A stretch of DNA of 14,800 nucleotides, taken from contig CATXJW010000043.1 in the NCBI GenBank assembly GCA_958370325.1, positions 1-14,800 of the forward strand, in the 5' to 3' direction. The notes beneath the pieces are model-generated. The model did not search any database. It saw only the letters and a list, made by a program, of their open reading frames with translations, and was not told the origin of the DNA. Positions 7,019-13,052 of the stretch are shown piece after piece. A program made the translations under genes and the position numbers. The first letter of the stretch is position 1, and each line of letters starts with the position of its first letter. This stretch comes from an uncultured Collinsella sp. (GTDB lineage Bacteria; Actinomycetota; Coriobacteriia; Coriobacteriales; Coriobacteriaceae).

Positions 7019-7827
7019 TAGAGATCGTACTCCTCGTCATCATCGGAGCCGGCGGCAGAGGCGGCGGCAGGGGCGGGTTGATTCTTCTGGCCCTCGGTAA
7101 TGACGTCCCACACGCCGGCGGCGGCGCAAGCGGCGAGCGCGATGCCCACGGTCGGGACGTTGAGGAAGGCGGCCATGATAAAGCCGAGCAGCAGGAAGAT
7201 CCACATGTTCTTCTTCATCATCATGGTGAGGAGCATGGCCAGACCGACGGCGGGCATCATGCCACCGGCGGTGGAGAAGCCGGTGAGGACCCACGGAACC
7301 TGGTTCTGCAGGAAGGCCATGATGTCCTCGATCACGAAGGAGCCGATGCCCGTGGCGATGAAGACGGGAACGGCGCGGGTCAGGAAGAAGCACAGGGCGC
7401 CGGTCCAGAAGAACTTGTTGACGGCGTTGAACTTACCGGACTCGATGGCCTTGTCGGCACCGTGGACAAGCGAGACGTTAGTGGTCATGACCAAGATGTT
7501 CAGCTGCTGAACCAAGGTGGCGGTGGGGATGCCGATGGCGACTGCCAGGGCGATGGCGCTGGCGGTGTCGGTGGAACCCATGATGCCCAGGGCGGCACCG
7601 ACGATGGTGCCGGAGATGACATCCGGCGGAACATAAGCGCCGATGTTGTTGACGCCGAGCCACATGAGCTCCATGGTCGCGCCGATCATGATGGCGGTCG
7701 TCATGTCACCGAGGATGATGCCGACGCCGACGGATGCCAGCAGGGGCTTGCGGAAGCCCAGGTGGGGACCGAACTGGTCCCAAGTGCACAGACCCGCCCA
7801 GATGGCGAGCAGAAGTGCCTGAAGCAT
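7018..7827 (-). CDS. PTS system mannose/N-acetylgalactosamine-family component EIIC
   Basis: A 269-residue integral membrane component of the same transporter. It starts LQALLLAIWAGLCTWDQ, has the family signature GATMELMWLGV at about residues 49-59, and several further hydrophobic segments up to about 245. The last 20 residues leave the membrane as an alanine/proline-rich linker ending in an acidic tail (DDDEEYDL), which also occurs in similar form on EIIA. The ATG at 7827 has AAGGAG six bases upstream; the open frame continues 15 codons further up (7872), but that stretch is a GC-rich hairpin without a ribosome site, so it was excluded. The EIIB gene ends 80 bases upstream and EIID begins on the stop codon. 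Confidence 0.92.
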   Translation of the reverse strand: MLQALLLAIWAGLCTWDQFGPHLGFRKPLLASVGVGIILGDMTTAIMIGATMELMWLGVNNIGAYVPPDVISGTIVGAALGIMGSTDTASAIALAVAIGIPTATLVQQLNILVMTTNVSLVHGADKAIESGKFNAVNKFFWTGALCFFLTRAVPVFIATGIGSFVIEDIMAFLQNQVPWVLTGFSTAGGMMPAVGLAMLLTMMMKKNMWIFLLLGFIMAAFLNVPTVGIALAACAAAGVWDVITEGQKNQPAPAAASAAGSDDDEEYDL

Positions 7828-7848
7828 AAGCCTCTCCTTCCCTATTCG

Positions 7849-7869
7849 CCCATCGTTCCCTCCGATGGG
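7849..7869 (-). other. Intercistronic hairpin between EIIB and EIIC
   Basis: CCCATCG (7849-7855) pairs with CGATGGG (7863-7869) around a 7-base loop, just upstream of the EIIC ribosome site. Alternative pairing is possible further upstream (CTCCG with CGGAG and GGGCA with TGCCC on the minus strand), so two mutually exclusive folds may exist. No T run follows, so it is not a simple terminator. Confidence 0.4.
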
Positions 7870-7907
7870 CACGCCCCGGGTTCACATGCCCGGAGATGGT
7901 TACTTAC

Positions 7908-8384
7908 TTAGTAGTTCTTGAGGAGCTCGGACACGGGCTCCTTGGAATCGCGCGTGGTGGTCTGCATCCAGCAGTCGACGCCGAGGCCAATGAGCTCCTC
8001 GAAGGCGGCCTTTTCCTCGGCGGTGACGGACATGTTCTTGTGCAGGCGATGACGCTGCTCGTTGAAGCGCATGCCGGAGACGTTCAGGTAGTCGAACGGC
8101 AAGCCGTTCTCGTGCAGCTTGAGGGCGTCGATGGGGTTGGTGAAGAGCACCATCGTGGCCTTCTTGAGCTCGGTCTTCTTGAGGACCTCAATGAACTTCT
8201 CGACACCGAAGACGGAGACCTTGATGTCGGGGGCGGCGAGGCCGGCGACGGACTTCTGGACGGGGTCGTTGGCGACCTTATCCGAGACAATGATTGCCGA
8301 TTCGATGCCGAAGTCGGGAATCCAAGTGGTGGCGACCTGACCGTGGATCAGGCGGTCATCGATGTCGACGAGTTTGAGTGCCAT
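7908..8384 (-). CDS. PTS system mannose/N-acetylgalactosamine-family component EIIB
   Basis: A 158-residue cytoplasmic phosphocarrier that takes the phosphate from EIIA and passes it to the sugar in the EIIC/EIID channel. The phosphorylated histidine is H14 in DDRLIHGQV, the family hallmark, followed by W21. Length matches free-standing EIIB proteins (about 155-165). The ATG at 8384 has AAGGAG six bases upstream. It follows EIIA with a 117-base gap that holds a hairpin, and precedes EIIC. EIIA and EIIB are separate chains here, as in Aga systems, not fused as in E. coli ManX. Confidence 0.94.
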   Translation of the reverse strand: MALKLVDIDDRLIHGQVATTWIPDFGIESAIIVSDKVANDPVQKSVAGLAAPDIKVSVFGVEKFIEVLKKTELKKATMVLFTNPIDALKLHENGLPFDYLNVSGMRFNEQRHRLHKNMSVTAEEKAAFEELIGLGVDCWMQTTTRDSKEPVSELLKNY

Positions 8385-8446
8385 GATGTTCTCCTTTTCG
8401 TTTGCACGTTCCTTCAGTACCGTTTACGAATGCTCTGCTCGATCGA

Positions 8447-8477
8447 GGCGCCCACTCGGGGGATACGGGTGAGCGCC
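8447..8477 (-). other. Intercistronic hairpin between EIIA and EIIB
   Basis: On the minus strand GGCGCUCAC pairs with GUGGGCGCC (8469-8477 and 8447-8455 on the plus strand), nine pairs including one G-U, with a 13-base loop. It lies 25 bases after the EIIA stop. No T run follows, so a stabilising or processing element is more likely than a terminator. Confidence 0.4.
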
Positions 8478-8501
8478 ACTCGAATCGACGGGCTAACGAG
8501 C

Positions 8502-8942
8502 CTAGAGGTCCAAATCGTCCTCGTCTGCCTCCACGGCCGGAGCGGGAGCCTTGATCTCCTGCTGGGCCCCGGCGTGAGCGGCAGTGAGCTGGGCACGGAC
8601 CGCGTCGGCGGAATCGAGGCCATCGCGGGTGAGCAGGAGCTCGACCGCAACGGGCATGGACAGGCCAGTGTAGGCAACCATGTTCATGCCGTTGAGCAGG
8701 CAGCGGGTAGTCACGTTGAATGGGGTGCCGCCGTAGATGTCGCATAGGGTGACGACGAGTTCGCACTCGGCGCTGAGGGTCTCGTAAGCCTCGCGCATCT
8801 CGGACTCGAAAGACTCCAGGCTCTTCTCGGCGGTGAGACCAAGAGCGATGACATCAGGCTGCTTGCCCGCAATCATCTCGACGGCGCCGAGGGCGGCCTG
8901 AGCGAACTCTCCGTGACTTGCAAGGATGACACCGATACGCAT
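8502..8942 (-). CDS. PTS system mannose/N-acetylgalactosamine-family component EIIA
   Basis: A 146-residue cytoplasmic phosphocarrier that receives phosphate from HPr. The active histidine is H10 in the opening MRIGVILASHGEFA; TLCDIYGGTPFN at about 64-75 is the second conserved block of the family. The domain ends near residue 120 and is followed by an alanine/proline linker and an acidic end (DEDDLDL) resembling the EIIC tail. The ATG at 8942 has AAAGGA six bases upstream; an ATG five codons earlier (8957) overlaps that ribosome site and has none of its own. It is the first gene of the transporter operon, directly downstream of the repeat array at 8972-9037, so it should be regulated by whatever binds there. 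Confidence 0.93.
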   Translation of the reverse strand: MRIGVILASHGEFAQAALGAVEMIAGKQPDVIALGLTAEKSLESFESEMREAYETLSAECELVVTLCDIYGGTPFNVTTRCLLNGMNMVAYTGLSMPVAVELLLTRDGLDSADAVRAQLTAAHAGAQQEIKAPAPAVEADEDDLDL

Positions 8943-8971
8943 CTTCTGTCCTTTCATACTTATTAATTCTC

Positions 8972-9037
8972 TTCGTTCTGTTCGTTCTGTTCGTTCTGTT
9001 CGTTCTGTTCGTTTATGTTCGTCTATATTTGTTTATT
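8972..9037. repeat. Tandem TTCGTT-type direct repeats, probable DeoR-family operator array
   Basis: Four perfect head-to-tail copies of the 9-mer TTCGTTCTG (8972-8980, 8981-8989, 8990-8998, 8999-9007) are followed by three related 10-mers: TTCGTTTATG (9008-9017), TTCGTCTATA (9018-9027) and TTTGTTTATT (9028-9037). The array fills the space from the putative -35 box of the PTS promoter to 30 bases before the EIIA start. DeoR-family regulators such as AgaR are known to bind repeated TTTCRTTT-like elements, and two such regulators start just to the right, so this is most simply their operator. The perfect copies suggest recent expansion by slippage. Confidence 0.7.
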
Positions 9038-9043
9038 GGTCAA
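9015..9043 (-). promoter_or_regulatory. Putative promoter of the PTS-sulfatase operon
   Basis: On the minus strand TTGACC (9043-9038) is a good -35 element. At 17 bases' spacing the -10 position reads GAACAT (9020-9015), a weak match to TATAAT. The -10 and the start region lie inside the TTCGTT repeat array, so a protein bound there would block transcription. The -35 is convincing; the -10 is not. Confidence 0.4.
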
Positions 9044-9145
9044 GAGATGATTTTTGGAATGAGCTCTATTTACCTCCTATTTGATGGTTTTTTCCGTGAG
9101 CGTTATGTTTTGACCGGTGAAAGGTAATGTGCCTTCGTGAACGGT

Positions 9146-9192
9146 TTGCGTTTATTTATGTTGTTCGTTTACATTGAAATAAGAACAAACGC
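9146..9192 (+). promoter_or_regulatory. Second TTCGTTTA-type site before the regulator genes
   Basis: TTCGTTTACA (9164-9173) matches the repeats of the 8972-9037 array, and GAACAAACG (9183-9191) is a similar element in the opposite orientation. They lie 23-50 bases before the first DeoR start codon, a position that fits autoregulation. A weak promoter, TTGCGT (9146-9151) with TACATT 18 bases on, could start transcription here. The stretch 9044-9145 is AT-rich and holds no other recognisable signal. Confidence 0.35.
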
Positions 9193-9213
9193 TCGATGAG
9201 GGAGTCGGCACTC

Positions 9214-9978
9214 ATGAAATCCGAACGCCAGCAGGCCATTCTCGACTTGCTCGATCAACATCATTCGGTATCGGTAAACGAGATATCTAATACCCTATCT
9301 GTTTCGGATATGACCATCAGGCGTGACCTGGCCGAGCTTGCCGACAAGGGCCTTCTTGTGCGCGTACACGGAGGGGCTCAGCTTCCACACTCCGCCCACG
9401 GAACAGCCCTTTCACGTTTGACCCCGCATGAGGAGAAACGTCGTTTTCAAGTTGATCAGAAACGTGCCGCTGCTATAGCCGCCGCCCAAACCGTCTCAGC
9501 CGGCGATACGATCTTTCTCGGTGGAGGCTCCACTCTCGAGCTCATGTGTTCGTATTTGCCCCAGGAGGACATACGCGTCGTCACCAACAGTCTTCCCGTG
9601 CTGAACCTGCTAGCCGACAATCCACATATAGATCTATTCTTTGTTGGTGGCATGATGCGTCACGACACGCGAGTTTTCACCATGCCATACAACGGCCGCG
9701 GCCCCTACGGTCTATCCGCTCCCAAGGCCTACGTCTCGGCAACCGGTATTTTTGGAAACGAGGTCTTTGGCTCTCGTCCCGATGCAGCCATGGTCCTCTC
9801 AGACGCTCTTTCTCGAGCTCAGGAGCGTTATCTTGTTGTAGATGCTGAAAAAGTCGGAAGGCGCGACTTCTGCCTTTTCACCACACTGGAGGATATGACC
9901 GCGGCATTCATTAACGAGGACGCAGACCCCCGGACCATCGAGGCCCTCCGCGCCTATACCTCCGTCATTACCGCATAA
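9214..9978 (+). CDS. DeoR-family transcriptional regulator, first of a tandem pair
   Basis: A 254-residue repressor-type protein. Residues 4-56 form the DeoR helix-turn-helix (VSVNEISNTLSVSDMTIRRD, with the conserved IRRDL) followed by the wing ending VHGGA. The C-terminal sensor domain has DTIFLGGGST, VVTNS and FFVGG, which bind sugar phosphates in this family, and the conserved lysine near the end (DAEKVG). The part between about 145 and 200 is diverged from typical members. The ATG at 9214 follows GGGAG by about nine bases; an ATG six codons earlier (9196) lacks a ribosome site. It is transcribed away from the PTS operon across the shared control region, so it probably controls both. The inducer is probably a phosphorylated amino sugar or its sulfated form (inference). 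Confidence 0.9.
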   Translation: MKSERQQAILDLLDQHHSVSVNEISNTLSVSDMTIRRDLAELADKGLLVRVHGGAQLPHSAHGTALSRLTPHEEKRRFQVDQKRAAAIAAAQTVSAGDTIFLGGGSTLELMCSYLPQEDIRVVTNSLPVLNLLADNPHIDLFFVGGMMRHDTRVFTMPYNGRGPYGLSAPKAYVSATGIFGNEVFGSRPDAAMVLSDALSRAQERYLVVDAEKVGRRDFCLFTTLEDMTAAFINEDADPRTIEALRAYTSVITA

Positions 9979-9993
9979 TCCAATTGGCAAGCC

Positions 9994-10755
9994 ATGCTTA
10001 AACCCGAACGTCACGAACAATTACTTGAGCTGTGCGCTCAGCGCGGAATGGTCACTGTTGCCCAAGCCGCAACAATCTTTGGTATATCTGAAATGACCGC
10101 TCGAAGAGACTTCGATGAGCTCTCGCGACGCGCTGGCGTCATCCGCGAGTACGGTGGCATCCGACTTTCAAGCGGCTCCCCCATTGCCGAAGAGGTCCCG
10201 TTTTTTGAAAAGCTCTCAATCCGCTCCCCTGAAAAAGAGCATATCGCACGCACCGCTGTCAACCTCATCAGAGAGCGCGACACCATCTTCCTCGGACCCG
10301 GTTCGACTTGCGCTCTCATCGCCCGTGCGCTGCCGCGCATGCGGCTGCGCGTCATCACAAACAGCATCATCGTGCTGAACATGCTCCAGACGCGTAACGA
10401 TGTGGAGATCTGGGCCCTGGGAGGACAGTATCGCAAACGATCGGGTTCTTTCGTCGGGCCCATCGCCGAAGATGCTCTCGCCCCGCTCGGTATCGACACT
10501 TGCTTTATCGGCACCAACGGCGTACTCGCCCAATCCATCTCCTGTTCTAACCTTGAGGAAGGACGCTTACAGGCGCTCGCTTGCGATCGCGCCGCCAAGC
10601 GTTACCTTGTCTGCGATTCAAGCAAGATCGGACAGATGGACTTCTTCGGCTTCTTCAATCTCGATCAAATGGACGCACTCATCACCGATGCAAATGTCAA
10701 CGACAAACAGCGTTCCATGGTTCTCGAATCAACTCGCATCATCGTCGCAGAATAG
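9994..10755 (+). CDS. DeoR-family transcriptional regulator, second of a tandem pair
   Basis: A 253-residue DeoR protein. The DNA-binding domain occupies residues 3-56, with recognition helix SEMTARRDFDEL and wing REYGGIRL. The sensor domain has DTIFLGPGST, VITNS, LGG, FIGTNGV and the closing DSSKIG, all typical of the AgaR/LacR/GlpR group. It begins 15 bases after the first regulator's stop, so the two are co-transcribed; no strong ribosome site is visible before the ATG at 9994, suggesting coupling to translation of the first gene. The two proteins are clearly different in sequence, so this is not a recent duplication. They may bind as a hetero-oligomer or respond to different ligands. A perfect hairpin follows 32 bases after the stop. 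Confidence 0.9.
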   Translation: MLKPERHEQLLELCAQRGMVTVAQAATIFGISEMTARRDFDELSRRAGVIREYGGIRLSSGSPIAEEVPFFEKLSIRSPEKEHIARTAVNLIRERDTIFLGPGSTCALIARALPRMRLRVITNSIIVLNMLQTRNDVEIWALGGQYRKRSGSFVGPIAEDALAPLGIDTCFIGTNGVLAQSISCSNLEEGRLQALACDRAAKRYLVCDSSKIGQMDFFGFFNLDQMDALITDANVNDKQRSMVLESTRIIVAE

Positions 10756-10787
10756 GCCTGTTTTGATTTAGCTGGACACCACAGCAA

Positions 10788-10820
10788 AGACCCCGATTCG
10801 ATAAAGCCGAATCGGGGTCT
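10788..10820. terminator. Hairpin terminator, probably bidirectional
   Basis: AGACCCCGATTCG (10788-10800) and CGAATCGGGGTCT (10808-10820) form a perfect 13-bp stem with a 7-base loop. It lies between the converging regulator pair and the remnant gene. The plus strand continues CATTATT and the minus strand TTTGC, so the T runs are short on both sides. Position and stem strength support termination from both directions. Confidence 0.75.
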
Positions 10821-10854
10821 CATTATTCGCATCAAATCGCAAATAGGTCAGCAG

Positions 10855-11082
10855 CTACTTCTCAGTGTAGACGCTCTCGCCACCGAGATAGGTCTCGACG
10901 AGGGATAGGTCGGGGTTGAGGACGACAACCTCACCCACGTAATCGGAGGTGCCGGCACCGGTGAGCACCACATTGAGGCGACCGTCGCCCATGGCGCGGG
11001 CGTCGGCCAGGAACGCCTCGACGGCCTCAAGGTTATCCTTGTAGATGTTCAGCGTGTCAAGCCAAAGCTCGGGAGACGACAC
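10855..11082 (-). pseudogene. Chimeric remnant: AgaS start joined to NagA/AgaA end
   Basis: A 75-codon open frame. Residues 1-50 match the beginning of AgaS-type sugar-phosphate isomerase/deaminases (PELW...IYK, then LNVVLTGAGTSDYVG, the first phosphosugar-binding loop of an SIS domain). The sequence then switches, near 10932, to VVLNPDLSLVETYLGGESVY, which resembles the very end of N-acetylhexosamine-6-phosphate deacetylases (NagA/AgaA). The catalytic parts of both enzymes are missing. The frame can open only at a GTG (11082) without ribosome site; a stop (TAA, 11095-11097) lies four codons before. The simplest explanation is deletion of an agaS-agaA pair, leaving the ends fused in frame. 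Family assignments are from memory of the E. coli proteins; the AgaS half is the stronger. Confidence 0.7.
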
Positions 11083-11113
11083 GTTGATGCCTGCTTAACT
11101 CTGCTCGCTCAGG

Positions 11114-11734
11114 CTAAAGACTTTGTTGAGGATCGATGATCTGCTGCAAGGTGAACTTACATTGGGACGTGTCGCATTCTTCTTGCGAATCCTCAAAATC
11201 AAAGATCATGATGGCGCAGTTGGGGAGCTTTGCTGGGAGTTCGAAGCCCTCTGGGGCGGCGGCTTTGATGAATTGGCGGCTGGCGCTGCCGTGGCTTACT
11301 GCCAGGACGGTTTCAACATCATCGGCGCTCATGAGATTAGCGAGCGTGCTTACCATACGCTCTTGCAGCGCCTGACTTCCCTCCCCTCCGAAGGGGATTA
11401 AGTCCTCGCCCGGATCCCAGACGTCGGTAGGCAGTGCGTCGTGCGGGCCCCCTTCAAAGGAGCCATAGCAGCGTTCGATGATGCCTTCGCAGGGCTCGAC
11501 GGCGGCGTCCGGGCCGAGGAGCTCGCCTGCGACGAGCCGAGCCGTGGCCATGGCTCGGCTTAAAGGAGACGAGACTACCTTGTCGGGGGTGACGTCGCGG
11601 GCTTTAAGCCATGCGGCGGCCTTTGCGGCCTGCTGACGGCCCAAGTCCGTTAGCGGTGAATCGCAGCGGCCCTGGACGAGCTTTTTGACATTGAACTCCG
11701 TCTGACCGTGACGGAGCAGATACAGTTTCTTCAT
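11114..11734 (-). CDS. Histidine phosphatase family protein (phosphoglycerate-mutase-like)
   Basis: A 206-residue cytoplasmic phosphatase of the histidine phosphatase superfamily. The catalytic histidine is H9 in LLRHGQTEFN; R60 (in SSPLSRAMATA), E87 and H148 (in VSHGSA) complete the usual active site. Length is normal. The specific substrate cannot be told; members act on 3-phosphoglycerate, alpha-ribazole phosphate, sugar phosphates and others. The ATG at 11734 is preceded by GGGGAG at close spacing. It starts 39 bases after the cation transporter stop and is probably co-transcribed with it; no functional link with that gene is evident. The end of the protein is glutamine- and cysteine-containing and not conserved in the family. 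Confidence 0.9.
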   Translation of the reverse strand: MKKLYLLRHGQTEFNVKKLVQGRCDSPLTDLGRQQAAKAAAWLKARDVTPDKVVSSPLSRAMATARLVAGELLGPDAAVEPCEGIIERCYGSFEGGPHDALPTDVWDPGEDLIPFGGEGSQALQERMVSTLANLMSADDVETVLAVSHGSASRQFIKAAAPEGFELPAKLPNCAIMIFDFEDSQEECDTSQCKFTLQQIIDPQQSL

Positions 11735-11773
11735 GGTCTCCCCTTTTGCGCGAATGGCCCTAGCGATACAGCC

Positions 11774-12928
11774 CTACTCGCGTGCCGCGCCGACGTAGTC
11801 TTCATCGACCGTAATCTTGGCTATCGACTTGGGATATTCGGACTCCACCTGCTGCGCCAGCGTGCGCCTAAGGTCATCGGCGCCCATCGTTAAATCCGAA
11901 GGACGCACGCAGTCAAAAATCACGTTAGTGTGCGTAGGGCCCGGCACGCAGCGCAGGTCGTGGATCGAAATACGGCCGTCGATCTGTTTGGCCATCGCGT
12001 TGATGCGGAGGCGCATATCTGCCACCTTTGGATCATCGGTCACGATGGGGTCGTAATGAAGCGTGACGATCATGCCGTCATCTTTCCTAAACGCCTGCTC
12101 AATGTTGTCGAGCGTGTCATGACTCTCCAGCGGATCGGCTTCGGCCGCCATCTCGGCATGAGCGCTTGCGAACTTCCTGCCCGGGCCGTAGTCATGGACC
12201 ATTAAGTCGTGAACGCCCAAAACACCCGGGTAGCTCATGATCTTGTCCCGGATGTGCTTGACCAGTTTTGGATCGGGAGCCTGGCCCAACAGCGGACTCA
12301 CCGTATCACGAATCAGATCAAACCCGCTCCAGCCAATATAGGCGCCAACGGCAAGTCCAACCCAAGCATCAAGATTTACATGCGTCACCTGCGAAACAAT
12401 TGCACAGATCAATACGGCACCCGTGGCAAGGACGTCGTTTTTAGAGTCCTGCGCGGTCGCGTGCAGCGTTTCGGACTCAATGCGGTCGCCGAGCTTTTGG
12501 TTAAGCGCCGCCATCCACAGCTTTACGACCATCGACAGCACAAGAACCGCAACCAGGGCAAGCGAGAACTCGACGGGTTCGGGATGGATAATTCTCTCTG
12601 CCGAGGACTTAACGAGCTCAACGCCGATAAGCAGTACGAGGGCCGCCACGACCAGACCCGAAAGATACTCGTAACGACCATGGCCGTAAGGATGCTCGGG
12701 GTCGGCGGGCTTGCTCGCCAGCTTAAAGCCCAAAACGCTCACGATGTTCGAACTGGCATCGGAAAGGTTGTTCATGGCGTCCGCTACGATCGAAACCGAG
12801 CCTGACACCACTCCGATAGCACCTTTCGCAGCGCAAAGTGCCACATTGGCGAGAATGCACACCATGCCCGTCAGCGTACCCACGCGCGCACGGTCACCCT
12901 GCGCACGACGAACAATCCATTCGACCAT
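11774..12928 (-). CDS. Cation diffusion facilitator, probable manganese exporter
   Basis: A 384-residue proton-driven divalent metal exporter of the inner membrane. Six hydrophobic segments span about 15-215. The transport-site ligands are N53-x3-D57 in transmembrane helix 2 and D161-x3-D165 in helix 5. An N-D/D-D set is typical of manganese-type CDFs such as streptococcal MntE, whereas zinc carriers have histidines, so manganese is inferred. The cytoplasmic C-terminal part is about 165 residues, twice the usual length, and contains two similar halves (around GVHDLMVHDYGPG and SIHDLRCVPGPT), that is, a doubled CDF C-terminal domain. The ATG at 12928 has GGGGG about nine bases upstream. The next gene, a phosphatase, follows closely. 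Confidence 0.9.
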   Translation of the reverse strand: MVEWIVRRAQGDRARVGTLTGMVCILANVALCAAKGAIGVVSGSVSIVADAMNNLSDASSNIVSVLGFKLASKPADPEHPYGHGRYEYLSGLVVAALVLLIGVELVKSSAERIIHPEPVEFSLALVAVLVLSMVVKLWMAALNQKLGDRIESETLHATAQDSKNDVLATGAVLICAIVSQVTHVNLDAWVGLAVGAYIGWSGFDLIRDTVSPLLGQAPDPKLVKHIRDKIMSYPGVLGVHDLMVHDYGPGRKFASAHAEMAAEADPLESHDTLDNIEQAFRKDDGMIVTLHYDPIVTDDPKVADMRLRINAMAKQIDGRISIHDLRCVPGPTHTNVIFDCVRPSDLTMGADDLRRTLAQQVESEYPKSIAKITVDEDYVGAARE

Positions 12929-12977
12929 CTTTATCAGCCCCCATGGCGTTATCCATATAGATCCATTGCGTAACCGG

Positions 12978-13004
12978 ATTGTAGTGTAGCCACTTTATCC
13001 ACAA
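12978..13004 (-). promoter_or_regulatory. Putative promoter of the cation exporter gene
   Basis: On the minus strand TACAAT (12983-12978) matches the -10 consensus at five of six positions and lies about 50 bases before the start codon. TTGTGG (13004-12999) is a possible -35 but only 15 bases away, shorter than ideal. Confidence 0.4.
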
Positions 13005-13009
13005 GATAC

Positions 13010-13042
13010 AAAAAGGCCGCAGCCCACATGAGCCACGGCCTT
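13010..13042 (-). terminator. Terminator of the acetyl-CoA carboxylase operon
   Basis: On the minus strand AAGGCCG pairs with CGGCCTT (13036-13042 and 13013-13019), extended by a wobble-containing inner stem (UGGC with GCUG) around an 8-base loop, and is followed by five T residues (13014-13010). It begins 10 bases after the AccDA stop codon, a typical intrinsic terminator, and separates that operon from the cation exporter gene. Confidence 0.8.
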
Positions 13043-13052
13043 GGACACTTTG

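Noticed and set aside
7828..7872. Fifteen-codon N-terminal extension of EIIC
   Set aside because: It covers a GC-rich hairpin and the AAGGAG site of ATG 7827; the family starts at the hydrophobic LQALLL segment.
8972..9037. Possible CRISPR array
   Set aside because: Units are 9-10 bases, adjacent and without spacers, and no cas gene is present.
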